DNA of 64,000 nucleotides, from assembly GCA_013400115.1 (NCBI GenBank), contig VXBP01007102.1:186462-250461 (forward strand). Reading direction: 5' to 3'. The notes below the pieces were generated by a model. That model was not told where the DNA came from and searched no databases. It saw only the letters and a program-made list of their open reading frames with translations. The position numbers and the translations under genes are program-made. This document shows positions 1 to 11,217 of the stretch, in pieces. Origin of the DNA: Rhinopomastus cyanomelas (lineage: Eukaryota; Chordata; Aves; Bucerotiformes; Rhinopomastidae). Position 1 is the first letter of the stretch. Each line of letters opens with the position of its first letter.

Positions 1-1209
1 GCGAAGCTCCAGCAGGTTGGCTCTCACTGAATAGGAACATTACAATATTTCTGCTATAAAACCCCATCAATCTCACTTGCACTCGGCACTCACGCACGAC
101 ACATCCCCTAAATGAGCCCAACGGAGCGGTACATCCACAGATCTGCCAAAGCCATCAGTTGTTGCTGCCAGATGGTGGTACAAGCCAGTCTGCCCGTTAT
201 CCTCCCATGTACCACGACACAATGACAGGAGAGTAGAGTCTCCTAATCTGTGCACTGTTAAAATGGTGAGGTGCTAAGTTAGGGTTTATAACTGATTTTT
301 AAAAAGGTGAATCCCAAGAAGGCTGAAAACATTTGTTTCTTTGTTAAATTGCTACAAAAACCATGGCTTGACTGAATAATAATAAATCCAAGTATGGCTT
401 TCCATTGCTCAGGGCAGTCCAAAAGTGAATTAATTAATGGCAAACTGGTTCAAAGCTGGTGCCTTTTCAGATGATCAATAAATGCACACTGCTTGTACCC
501 AAATAACTTTCAGGAGAGAAATACAGCTCAAGAACAAGTTTAAGAAGGATTCTGAGTAGCATTACTCTTCTGGTGCAAATTGAACAGTGTCATCTCCCAT
601 GTAGGTATTTTTGGGGGCTACGGTAATAGCGGCTTTCAGACTCAGACCAGCAGCAGTATAATTATATCACAAGAGTAAAGCAAGGAAATTTGTGTATAAA
701 TACAAAGCTTAACTATGGGTAAAAGTTCATTTTGGTTTTTTTGTTTTGTGGTGAACTGTAACTTCACCTTTGCCAAACAGAGGGAGGTTTAAGATAAACA
801 AGTGATTTTAGTTTCATCTTAGAAGATGCCCGGATATATTAACAGCCTGGCAGAAGAGTCTGGAGGCACCTTGGCAAACTCTGCAATTTGACTAGTTGCA
901 GTCCACATCCTTCCACACCTATGAAAGGTCAAATTCACGAAGGGTGCTGAAGTGACCATAGAGAGGCAGAAGGTATTGATAGACATGTTCAAGGCCCTTC
1001 CACTAACTAGAGAAATGGGTACCACACTCCTTTGCTGGTAGAGCTCTTCGGAAGGATCTAGATCTTAAAAGATTTTAAGAGCATGTGATAACCTTGGGGA
1101 CACCAAAGGAAACAGAGTAGGATATGAAGTGATTGATCATGTGAGAACAAGGGTACCCAGAGTGGTACCCAAGCTTTCAGAGCTCAGTAAACTCTGACTT
1201 TGTCTTGCA
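1..1209. other. intronic DNA, nothing recognised
   Basis: This is presumed COL22A1 intron. Unique sequence of ordinary composition. No repeat, exon or RNA could be identified. Confidence 0.5.
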
Positions 1210-1882
1210 ATCATAGAATCATAGAATCACTACGGATTGGAAGGGACCTCGAAAGATCATCTAGTCCAATCCCCCAACACAGCAGGATCATCTAGACCAA
1301 GTCACACAGGAACACATCCAGGCGGGTCTTGAACATCTCCATTAATGGAGACTCCACAACCACCCTGGGCAGCCTGTTCCAGTGCTCTGTCACCCTCACT
1401 GTGAAGAAGTTCCTTCTCAGGTTGATGTGGAACCTTCTGTGTTCCAGCTTACAACCATTGCCCCTCATCCTATCACTACATGACACCGAGAACAGCCCAG
1501 TGCCATCGTCCTGACACCCACCCCTCAAATATTTGTAGACATTAATGAGGTCACCCATCAGTCTCCTCTTCTCCAAGCTCAAGAGACCCAGCTCCCTCAG
1601 CCTCTCCTCAGAAGGGAGGTGCTCCACCTCCTTCATCATCTTCGTTGCCCTACGCTGGACCCTCTCCAGCAGCTCCACATCCCTCTTGAACTGAGGAGCC
1701 CAGAACTGGACACAATACTCCAGGTGTGATCTCACCAGTGCAGAGTAGAGGGGGAGAAGAACCTCTCTTGATCTGCTAACCACCCCCATTCTGATCCACC
1801 CCAGGATGCTCTTGGCCCTCTTGGCCACAAGAGCACATTGCTGGCTCATAGTCATCCTGCTGTCCACCAGGGACCCCCAGAT
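1210..1882 (-). mobile_element. CR1 LINE, 5'-truncated, ORF2 C-terminus and 3' end
   Basis: The 3' end is at 1210 (tandem ATAGAATC on the plus strand). An open frame at 1867-1292 encodes the C-terminal part of CR1 ORF2 after the reverse transcriptase. Landmarks are VDSRMTMSQQCALVAK, HLEYCVQFWAPQFKRD, VQRRATKM, LFSLEKRR-type and EHWNRLPR, ending FKTRLDVFLCDLV. The frame is uninterrupted from DSRMTMSQ to the stop, so the insertion is young. The RT catalytic core and the endonuclease are absent, so it cannot move by itself. Confidence 0.92.
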
Positions 1883-4279
1883 GACTGAGCGATGTCAGAA
1901 TCAAGCCCAGCACCTGTTTCCTTGCATACAGGGTTAAAAGGGTCATTGACGCTGACATTTTTCATCTTTAGAGATTTAAAGACTTTCAAAGGAACTCTGG
2001 GTTTTAATAGCTCTCCAATAGACTTTAAAAAAGTCAGACTCAAAGATTTTGCTTCACCTCTGACTTGTTTCTTGAATGATAAATTCTATCTAGTATTACT
2101 TTTACCCAAACAGCTTCATGCATCTGCCCGTTCCCATATGTGCCATCAGGCCAATACTATCTACAGGGGATTGCACGAGGTCTGGGCACTTGAGTTCCAT
2201 GGCCACTTGCAGGAATCTCTCATCTGAAGCCTAAAAGAAGCCGAAAGCAAAGCAACTAGCTGGGATGTGCTTTTGAAGGCATTTACCTCTCCTTTATCTG
2301 CTACACAAAGCATATTCCAATTGCAGCCTGGAAGCCAAATGTTTGGGTGCTATAAAACCAGGTGGGCACACCTTCAGCTTAGTTCCTCAAGCCAGTTTCG
2401 CATAGTTCAAATGCATTCCTACCCTTCCTTTCCCTGCCTATGGAGTTTTCCCTGCTGCAACACATAGATCATTCATTTTTAAGGGAATAAAGATGTCTGA
2501 AATGGTGCTTCAGACGAGACAACTGCAAGAAGAGGAGAGAATCAGCCCAGAGAACGAAAGGAAAACATGAGAAAGTATGTTAGCATCAATCAGCAGCTAC
2601 AGCCTTGCCACTTCTGGATACTGTGGTCTTCATGCCCCACTAAGAGCTTATCTGAGCCCATTTATCAAGCCCTGTGCCATATCAGAGCACTATCACCCTG
2701 TGCAGCACACCTGTGCTGTCCTTATTCACGTATTTGGAATCTAACCAGGCTGTTCTGCTACTTAGCCTGCCAGCAGCACAGCCTGAGCCTGCACACAGAT
2801 GTGCCAGGGTGAGTTCATGCTGTACAAATTTCAGCTGCACAGCCACACACCTCCACGTGAGAGAACTGGTGCCTCCAGAGGACTTGCAAACTCTGCATGG
2901 CTGAGCCTGTCCCCGTGGTTCCTCTCCAGGGAGCTGAGCTCGTTGACTCTCTGAAGGGCAACACCATTTGGTTTTTTCTAAGTATATTAAGTAACTGACA
3001 TTTTGAACTCAAAACAGCTTACTCACTTTGAAAAAAGAAAAAAATATCAAACCAGGACATTTTAATAACTTCAAAACTTTTCCCAGTCCCTCTCTGTCAC
3101 CAAAAATGTATCTGACTTGGCTTTTCCCAGGAGGCTTCGATCCTGGTGAATTAGCCTCTTCCCTACAACAGGCATTTAATGCAGAGGCCCCAAACCAATT
3201 CTGAGAGGTTTCTTTTCCTGCAAAATGCAATGTCCACAAGACCACAGTGGTATGTGGTGTGGGAGATGCTCTCAGTTAGGAAAAAGAGATTTGAAATTGA
3301 CGTTTAAATCAGGAATTGCAGGCAAAAGTACAGTATTTCAGCTCAGGAACCTCTGATGAGCCTCTGTCCTGAAGGACAACTCTCAGCAATTGCTTGTCTT
3401 GTCTACTCCTCTCTAAGCTGAGAAGGAAAGCATTTTCAGCAGAGCTCTCTTATGCTCAGGAAAGGATACCACTGCTGTCATCAAATGCCTCAGTAGCAGC
3501 TCAGCAGAAGTGGTCTGTAGTGAAACCAATCTCCAGAGGTGTCTTTCAGGAGATCCTTGTGTTTCTCCTGTGTGTTTCCAAGCACTAATTCAAATAGGTT
3601 TGGTAGTTGGTTGTGGTTTTGTACACCCTTAATTTTTTTCAATGACCTCTGGAACCTGCATTTCAGACTTGGCCACATAACAATTCTTTTTCTTTCTTTT
3701 GGACTTTTTCTTCAAATTAGAGATGTTTCTGCAAACCACAATACTGGGGCCTCCTGCATCAGGTGGGGCTATGTAAACGTGAAGCAGGATTTCACAGCAA
3801 GCTCCCCATCCTCAGCCTACATCACCCAGCACGGGGGGATCCACTCTGATTCCCCTCAGCACAACACACTATGTCTTTCCGTGGGCCAGTTCACCTCTCG
3901 TGGCTCTAGCATGGCACTGGGTGGACAGAGCCATGCAGCCTGTGAACCTCTACTGGTCCATGTCTTCATTCAGAACGAAAATGAAGATGCTCTCCCCATA
4001 GCAAGTGGCACACAGGCAGTGAGAACTGAGCAGACTCTGCTCTTTAACTAAATCTGTGCTGTTTTCCTATCACACCTGATATCTCAGATATTGGCCCCTA
4101 TTTCTGCATTAGCATAGGGGCAGGTTATTCGTAGTACAGTCAATACCTAGACAAGGAATTCTAGGAGCTCTTCAGCAGTTATTTCCCCACACTTTGTTAT
4201 ACAGAGTCTATTATACAGAGCAGGGAGGAGCAAAGACAGCTTGGCTGGTATGTTCATATGTTTTTACACAGAACGAGGG
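1883..4279. other. intronic DNA, nothing recognised
   Basis: Presumed intron between two CR1 copies. A 170-codon open frame at 3539-4051 on the plus strand lacks domain, composition or splice support and is taken as chance. Confidence 0.5.
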
Positions 4280-4631
4280 CAGAGCTCGAAGGACTTATTG
4301 CCCTCTGCAACTACCTTAAAGGAGGTTGGAGCAAGGCTGGTGTTGGTCTCTTCTCTCCAATTGGTGATGATAGGACCAGGGGAAATGGCCTCAAGTTGCG
4401 TCAGGGGAGGTTTAGACTGGGATGTTAGAAGGAAATTCTTTACTGAGGGGTGGTTAGGTACTGGAATGGATTGCCCAGGGAGGTGGTGATGTCACCAACC
4501 CTGGAGGTGTTTAAGGAACGGGTGGATGTTGTGCTTGGGGACACGGTCTAGTGGTTAGGCACTAGGAGAAAGGGCTAGACTTGATGACCCTGGAGGTCCT
4601 TTCCAGCCATGATGATTCTATGATTCTATGA
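4280..4631 (+). mobile_element. CR1 LINE 3' fragment
   Basis: The fragment starts within the ORF2 C-terminus (reading near LIALCNYLKGGWS), passes GGGGAAATGGCCTCAAG and CCCAGGGAGGTGGT, and ends in GATGATTCTATGATTCTATG. It is diverged, with frameshifts, and belongs to a different subfamily from the copy at 1210-1882. Confidence 0.85.
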
Positions 4632-7302
4632 CTCACAAGAGGGAAGGCTGGAAGAGGAGCTACTGTTATTAGAGGAATTGTAATGCCCAAGGAAGCTACC
4701 AGCTACCTTGGGCAGGCTGGATTATTCCCCTCTTAAAGTGAGACTTCAGCCTTATCTGAATGTGGTGAAGATTCCTGCATGTTCACTTGACCTCACTTGA
4801 AGGAGAGCCTTGGCAAGCGGATGTTTGACATGCTGTCCTGAAGAAAAAATTATTTCTAGTCAAGGATTGTGGGAGAATGAGTTTGTGCCTGCACAAGTGT
4901 TTCAGCACACACACCGTGCTGGGACTTGTGTAGGAAGGAACAGTGGTGAGGTCTGCTGCAAGAGTACAAAAAGGCACATTAAAGCTTTTCATTAGCACTT
5001 TCTGATAAGGTTATAAATATTCTGTGTAATTTCCCATTAGCCAGAGTGGCCAAAATCTTGAAATGGCAAGAAGCATAAGTTCATTATAAAAATTATGCAG
5101 AATCTGTGTGAGAGGGGGAATGCAAAGGACGGAAAGTAGAGCTAAAGAAGTTAATCCATTTCTTAAAAAGGACTTTTAATAACTCCAAAACTCACCCTAC
5201 GAGTCCCAGTGTGGACCAGCTGGCTTCTTGCCACCTTCTACTTCAGGGCAAAGGAAAGGAGCTCCATCAGCTCAGCAAATACCACCAGTGAACAAAGACC
5301 CCACTGCCAGGATTTGCTGGCACCAGCAGCATTCCCACGCATCGCCCCACATCCCCTCCGGAGAGGGGGACTGCGGATGACATGTTTAGTCCGAGTGTCC
5401 CTGCCTGGCACCAGCACTGGGACCTTTGTCCTCTTCCCCCTCCCTGTTTCCTCCTGGGTCTTTCGGAGGCCTGAGCTGTCTGAACTATCCGAGGGGTTCC
5501 CTCGCACACTGAGCCGACTGCATTGTGCTCTGCCCCAGTGAGCACAACTAATAACCACCGCTCGCCTGCTTTAATTGAGGCTCTGAATGACAGCGGGCAA
5601 GCGCGAATCCTCCAACAAAGGCAGGGCTACCCACACCACGGGGCACAGCTGCCACTCCTGCAGGTCCGTGCAGCTTTTTCACAAAAGCTGGTCTATTTGC
5701 ATGGAGAGCAGTTAACACAGAAAGCAGCTATGAGCAAAGGGAGGCCAGAATGAATTCCAGGGAAGTCCCCACGGCAGAGAGCAGGCCCGGCTTTCCATGC
5801 CCCACGCTTGCCGAGTGCCAGCAGCTTGGCTAAATGACTGTCCTGCAGCCGGGTTTTCTGAGCGGCTGGGGAGCTCAAAGGAGTGACATCCACGCTGGTG
5901 ATGACAACTCCCGCAAACCAGAGGGTGTTTTTCAGCTCAGAATACAAAACAGATCAGCTTTTCTGCAGGCACTGGTAAGAAAAACACTAATTAGCACCGA
6001 GTGTGGTGACAGGCCGACTCTCTTGCTTAGCTACTCATTCATTAAAGTGAAATTAATCTGGATTTAGATCAATGTAAATGAGTGCAGAGTGTAGCTGGGT
6101 GTTTTGTTTTGCAAACTCCTGTCTGCTGCTGTTGCTGACAGCAGAGAAACAAAGCCAAGAGCACGACACAGGGCATGGCAAACTGAGTCCTATCCCTAAT
6201 GACCCGGGCCTGCTATGAAACAGCAGTGAGTCCTGGTGTGGCTGCTAGCCCCCAAAACACAGCCGGAGGATGAGGAAACATTCTGGTGAAAGGAGATTGA
6301 TCTAAGAAGCAGCTCACCCTGAATTATTGGGGAGGAAAGGAAGGAGGCAGGAAAGGCAGCATGCTTCAGCTTTCCCCTGTGCGAGGTCAAAGGCAGCCTT
6401 GGCTTAGTGAAGATGGAGAAAGCCGTACGCGTAATAGGTCGTACTCTTGACTTGGTCCGTGAGGTTCCAGGTCTTCTGTATCTCACTGGGCTTCTCATCC
6501 CAATAACATCTCAGATCAGACTTCAGCCTTCACTCTATGAAAACCCCAAATCTACACAGAAGATGACATCGTGATGCCTTACAGATCCCACAGCCGTGTG
6601 CTAGAGGAAACGTGATGACAGCATTCAGGGCTCTCTGAGGGAACCCCTCACTTACCCCTCTAACCAGCACAGCGTATCCCAATGCTTCCACACTCACACA
6701 TCCCATCTGCCCAATGCATCTGTATTTGCTAGAAAAACCAACCTTGTTCTTTGGCCGGGACGGCCAGAAGGCAGAGCCAAACCGCCCTCCTCACTCCCAT
6801 CTACCCCAAATCAGGATGCCACATTCTCACTGCTTATTAGAGACAGGTTCGTGGCCCAGGGCTGTGCTATTCCCTGAACCATGTCTGGACAGTGCTAGAA
6901 AGAGCTCATTAGCACACAGTAGGCTCATCCCAGTGAAGATCCCCTGAGCTGTGGTGGGACAGAGCCAGGACCCAGGATTTATACTGGCAGTGATGTAGCT
7001 TCCAAGGGGCTGTATGAACACATCACATCCCTCTGGTTTGCCTTTTTACTCGCTCCACTGTGCGGTTGCCTTATTTAAATTGATTGCCTAAGTTACTCCA
7101 GCACTGACTGCAAAGGATCACAAAGGAGACAAGTGCATACCAAGTCCTCACAAACCAGTGGTAGGTACTACCAGTAGCTGAAGCTTCACCAGGACATTGC
7201 CTTAAGTTACTAGTGCTAAATGTCCCTGCAAACAAGGGCAGACATAGGCAGAATATCTCCCAGGTGACATTGAATCCATCCTACAGAGGCCTACAGGGGT
7301 AC
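4632..7302. other. intronic DNA with a GC-elevated patch
   Basis: Unique sequence. The part at about 5200-5860 is visibly richer in G+C than its surroundings and open in several overlapping frames on both strands. I recognise no protein in any frame. It could be an old regulatory element, but nothing in the sequence proves this. Confidence 0.4.
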
Positions 7303-7394
7303 TTAGAATCATAGAATCACTAGGGATTGGAAGGAACCTCGAAAGATCATCTAGTTCAATCCCCCTGCCACAGCAGGATCACATTGACCAAGTC
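7303..7394 (-). mobile_element. CR1 3' tail (young subfamily), about 90 nt
   Basis: Only the last ~90 nt of a CR1 is present: octamer tail, GGTTCCTTCCAATCCCTAG-type UTR on the sense strand, and the region just after the ORF2 stop. It sits directly on the tail of the next CR1 (7395-7798) in the same orientation. Confidence 0.85.
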
Positions 7395-7798
7395 ATAGAA
7401 TCAGTCAGGGTTAGAAGAGACCACAGGATCATCCAGTTCCAACTCCCCTGCCATGGGCTGGGACACTCCACCCCAGATCAGGTTGGCCAGAGCCTCATCC
7501 AGCCTGGCCTTAAACACCTCCATGGACGGGGCCTCCACCACCTTCCTGGGCAACCCATTCCAGGCTCTCACCCCTCTCATGGTGAAGAACTTCCTCCTCA
7601 CATCCACTCTACATCTACCCAGCTCCAGCTTTGCTCCATTCCCCCTAGTCCTGTCACTACCTGACATCCTAAAAAGTCCCTCCCCAGCCTGGGAATACTG
7701 GAAGGCCACAATAAGGTCACCTGGGAGCCTCCAGACTGAACAGCCCCAACTGTCTCAGTGTGGCCTCATAGAAGAGGTTCACCACTTCTTTGGGCAGG
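7395..7798 (-). mobile_element. CR1 LINE 3' fragment, second subfamily
   Basis: The minus strand encodes the ORF2 end with FRMSGSDRTRGNGAKLELGRCRVDVRRKFFTMRGVRAWNGLPRKVVE-type residues, a clearly different CR1 subfamily from the copy at 1210-1882. The 5' end fades near 7798. It has lost part of the ORF2 frame in the upstream half. Confidence 0.85.
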
Positions 7799-7810
7799 AC
7801 ATGTTTTTAT

Positions 7811-7897
7811 ATCATAGAATCATTAAGGATCAGAAGGGACCTCGAAAGACCATCTAGTCCAATCCCCTGCCAGAACAGGATCACCTAGACCTGTTTC
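7811..7897 (-). mobile_element. CR1 3' tail fragment
   Basis: A short CR1 end of the young subfamily: ATAGAATCATTAAGGATCAG, then GACCATCTAGTCCAATCCCC and an AGGATCACCTAGACC end. It lacks any ORF2 codons. Confidence 0.8.
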
Positions 7898-7992
7898 AAA
7901 AAGAGAGTTTCCTGATTCATACAAGAATCAGGGAAATTGTCAGAATCAGACAATGTAGGAATGAGTCCTTTCAAGGTTAGATTGATCCACCT

Positions 7993-8238
7993 AGAATCAT
8001 TCATAGAATCATAATGGTTGGAAGAGATCTACAAGTTCACACAAGTCCAACCATCAACCCAACCCCACCATGCCCACTAAGACATATATAACCATAGGGC
8101 CACATCCACGTGTTTTTTGAGCGTCTCCAGGGATGGTAACTCCACCCGCTCCCTGGGCAGCCTGTTCCAATACTTGACCCGTTCACAGAAGAAATTTTTC
8201 CAGATGTCCAAACTAAACCTCTCCTGGGACAACTTGAT
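7993..8238 (-). mobile_element. CR1 LINE 3' fragment, older subfamily
   Basis: Sequence features are AATGGTTGGAAGAGATCTACAAG at the 3' end, then the sense-strand equivalents of a FWKNFFCERVKYWNRLPRERVELPSLETLK-like ORF2 end. This is a third CR1 type, with more substitutions than its neighbours. Confidence 0.78.
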
Positions 8239-8391
8239 TCACTAGCCATCACATCATTACCTTCACAGTAGAACTGTCTATAATGATTGGTCTCAAGGCC
8301 AATTGTTCTGCCATGTTTTTTCATGGAAGCAGAGAAGCCAGACTGAGCAATTTGTACCTGACACTCCTGATGGAGAAGTGAGACCTCTGCA

Positions 8392-8569
8392 TTCACAGAA
8401 TCACAGAATGTTAGAGGTTGGAAGGGACCTCGAAAGATCATCTAAGTCCAACCCCCGCTGCTGGAGCAAGGCAAGCCTACAGTACTGTCTCAAGATGTCC
8501 TACATGAGGCTCAAACCCATCACCCCAGGAATTCAGAGTCCCATGCTCTATCAGCTGAGCCAACCAGAC
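8392..8569 (-). mobile_element. tRNA-Lys-derived SINE with a CR1 3' tail
   Basis: Reading the minus strand from 8569, three modules appear in the order of a tRNA-type SINE. The head (8569-8496) is a tRNA-Lys-like sequence with box A TGGCTCAGCTGA and box B GGTTTGAGCCT. A linker of about 40 nt follows (8495-8456). Then comes a CR1 3' tail with GGTTGGACTTAGATGATCTTTCG and the octamer-like end ATTCTGTGATTCTGTG, finishing at about 8392. Birds have CR1-mobilised SINEs; the one I recall best, in zebra finch, has a tRNA-Ile head, so a tRNA-Lys head would be a different family. The alternative is a tRNA pseudogene that happens to abut a truncated CR1 tail, which one copy cannot exclude. Confidence 0.6.
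8496..8569 (-). pseudogene. tRNA-Lys-like head of the SINE
   Basis: The 74-nt segment folds as a cloverleaf. The acceptor arms GTCTGGT and GTAGGAC pair at six of seven positions, counting G-U. The T-arm ATGGG/CTCAT pairs fully around the seven-base loop TTTGAGC. The anticodon stem has one terminal mismatch. Overall it follows vertebrate tRNA-Lys(CUU) closely, including AGAGCATGGGACTCT. The anticodon reads CTG instead of CTT, box B carries a C-to-T change, and there is one extra base in the variable region. A working tRNA gene is unlikely given these changes and the attached CR1 tail. Confidence 0.6.
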
Positions 8570-9704
8570 CCAGACCCAGCATGAGCACACAGCCTCTTCC
8601 CCTGTTAAGTGTTACATTTGTGGTGGTATTTTCTGTGGCCATAACTGACCTAGGATTAGTTACTGAAAAATATCTTGGCAGCCTTCCAGGCTACCACACA
8701 AGAAGCCCAATCTATTGCTTTATGGACAAACAAAGTCTTCAGTTTGTCCCTAATGATCTCCATTAGATCACAGTTTGCCCTCTAATCAAAGAAGATGCTT
8801 TTCATTTTATTCCTCTTTCCGATCTTCTGCCCATGACAGGACCAACATGCTGCAAACAACCCTATAGATACAGACACCCTCCCACTAGGGTCTAGAAGCT
8901 CAGGGAGACCCTCTGGTGGCTCTTCTGCTGGGGGAAATATAAGACAAACACACTGGTGATCTCTCTTCCCACCAGGGTGCCAGATTTTACAGCTTGCATT
9001 TTAAAGAAGCCAGAGGAACTCATCCTGTCATCACACATCGTGGTCTTTTTCCAGTTATTAATTATCTTCAGACTTCAGAAAAAAATTGAATCTTACATGT
9101 TCTTTGGATAACAAACTTTAGTTTCCACTCCTGTCCTGCTGAAAGAATTCAGAAACTCAGTGTGTCATACTATTTTTGAAACTGTTTGTGGTCTCATTTG
9201 CAGTGCACAGGTCATAGTCTACTCAACAGCTACTATTAGTGCATCAGGTGGAAACATAAATGATGGGCAGACTGCTTTCATGCTTCCACACTTCTTCTCC
9301 AAAGGCATGATGGCTACTGGTGGCCATATCTCCTACAGTATTATTCCACGGGTGATTTGGAAATACTGAACACGAAAAATGTTGGTGTTTAAAGCAACAT
9401 GAATTTTGTAAGTCAGTGCAAGGTAATTTGAAGCTCTAAATAAAAAAGTGCATTACAGATAAGATTAAGATTCACCCCAAAGCAGAGTGTTAAACTGAAC
9501 TGACTGGCAGTTCGCATATTTTAAACTGTTTCCTTAGACTATGATAACTACAAACTCACACTGTCCATTATTACAATAAGGTTAAATTACTGACATCATG
9601 CTTCTCCAGACCACATAAGGGTGAGAAGCTCTAGGGAGAACTCTGAGTTCTTTAAGTAAGGAACATGGCCACCCTCTATCATCTTTGCCAAGCCACGAGC
9701 AATA
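8570..9704. other. intronic DNA, nothing recognised
   Basis: Unique intronic sequence between the SINE and a CR1. No supported feature. Confidence 0.5.
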
Positions 9705-10480
9705 AGAATCATAGAATCATAGAATCGTTACCGACTGGAAGGGACCTCGCAATATCGTCTAGTCCAATCCTCCGACACAGCAGGATCATCTAGACCAAGT
9801 CACACAGGAACACATCCAGGCGGGTCTTGAACATCTCCATTAATGGAGACTCCACAACCACCTTGGGCAACCTGCTCCAGTGCTCTGTCACCCTCACCGT
9901 GAAGAAGTTCCTTCTCAGAAGAACCTTCTATGTTCCAGCTTACAACCATTGCCCTTCATCCTATCACTACATGACACTGAGAATAGCCCAGCTCCATCCT
10001 CCCGACACCCACCCCTCAAATATTTGTAGACATTAATGAGGTCACCCNTCTCCAGCCTGTCCAGATCTCACTGAATGGCAGCACAGTCTGCTGGGGTGTC
10101 AGCGACACCAACCAGCTTTGTGTCATCAGCAAACTTGCTGACAGTGCATGCCAATCCCTCATCCAAGTCATCAATGAATAGATTGAACAGGACCAGTCCC
10201 AGCACCGATCCCTGGGGCACTCCACTAGATACAGGCCTCCAACTAGACTCTGTCCCATTGACCACCACTCTCTGACTTCTACCCTGTAGCCAGTTCACCA
10301 TCCACCTCACTACCCAATCATCTAGACCACGCTGCCTCAGTCTGGCTGTGAGGATGCTGTGAGAGACCGTGTCAAAAGTCTTACTGAAGTCAAGATAGAC
10401 CACATCCACTGCTCTGCCATCACCTATCCTCCTGGTTATGCCCTCATGAAACGCTATCAGGTTGAGAGGTGCCTGGGGAC
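9705..10480 (-). mobile_element. CR1 LINE with RT core, broken by a single-N join
   Basis: From 10480 down, the minus strand encodes the CR1 reverse transcriptase: LIAFHEGITRR, YLDFSKTFDTVSHSIL (LDF for LDFSKAFD), SGVPQGSVLG, and the catalytic FADDTKL. It stops being collinear at the single N (10048), where CAAIQ is followed directly by GDLINVYKYL-type sequence. About 450 nt of ORF2 that should lie between is absent. The 3' end at 9705 has the octamer repeats. Confidence 0.88.
10048..10048. other. single-N scaffold join inside CR1
   Basis: One N joins the CR1 RT region to the ORF2 end with about 450 nt of the element missing. This probably represents a gap set to minimum size. Confidence 0.8.
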
Positions 10481-10934
10481 TGGAGCAAATGTCACTCCAA
10501 TCTTCAAAAGGGAAAGAAGGAGGACCCAGGTAACTATTCAATTAATGTTGCTATGATGTACCTTACTGGAACCACCTCCTGAGCTGGCCCACTTCAACTA
10601 AGACAGTATCCACCTCCCACAGCTGGATTTCATCTCTTTGTGCCTCACCTTCATTGAAAAGGGCTGCTATAGCAGAATGAGCAGATCCAGTAGGGAAGGC
10701 TAAATTGTAGGGGAGTAAGCACTGTGTCACGTTTTCCTTGGTGAACTATAAAACATTAAACACGTCTTCGTGCTATCATCCTAGTACAGTTCCTCCTCAG
10801 CTACAAACCTAATCAAACATCAGGCATTCAGCCTGTTTCAGACAGAAAGTGACATGAAAATCTCAGCCTAAGATCAGAAAAGCACAAAAAACCAAACAAA
10901 AAGAATACAGAAGTGACTATACAATTATATCTGA

Positions 10935-10966
10935 TATATATATATACACACACGCACACACACACA
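10935..10966 (+). repeat. (TA)n(CA)n microsatellite
   Basis: Six TA units run into CA units with one CG interruption. The tract lies in the COL22A1 intron. Confidence 0.92.
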
Positions 10967-11168
10967 TTGAAGATAGATGTCTATGTTCTCCACTTTCCCA
11001 TCCAAAATTACATATTTAAGCATCTACTAATTAATAGTCTGTGCTATTCTGAAATAAGGACACTCTGCTCCCACCTTAGGAGCACAGATCCACCCAGCAT
11101 GAATAGCATGTTTAGTCACCCCTGTGGTTTTCTTTCCCTAGATTTTATTTGTATTTAGTAAGTCAGTC

Positions 11169-11176
11169 TGTGTGTG

Positions 11177-11209
<33 letters not shown>

Positions 11210-11217
11210 TCACACAC
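11169..11217 (+). repeat. (TG)n(TA)n(CA)n microsatellite with 30-bp perfect palindrome
   Basis: Four TG, seven TA and about twelve CA units are joined, with a CT interruption near 11209. Positions 11169-11198 are perfectly self-complementary, centred on the TA block. Alternating pyrimidine-purine runs of this kind can form Z-DNA or a cruciform. Confidence 0.92.

Noticed and set aside
3539..4051. 170-codon open frame, plus strand
   Set aside because: No recognisable domain, no splice or promoter context, composition like surrounding intron. Taken as chance.
5209..5558. Overlapping open frames of 92-110 codons on both strands
   Set aside because: Elevated G+C lowers stop frequency. None resembles a known protein; kept only as a GC-elevated patch.
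8496..8569. Functional tRNA gene
   Set aside because: Changed anticodon, altered box B, one extra base and a CR1 tail attached directly after a short linker fit a SINE head better than a working tRNA.
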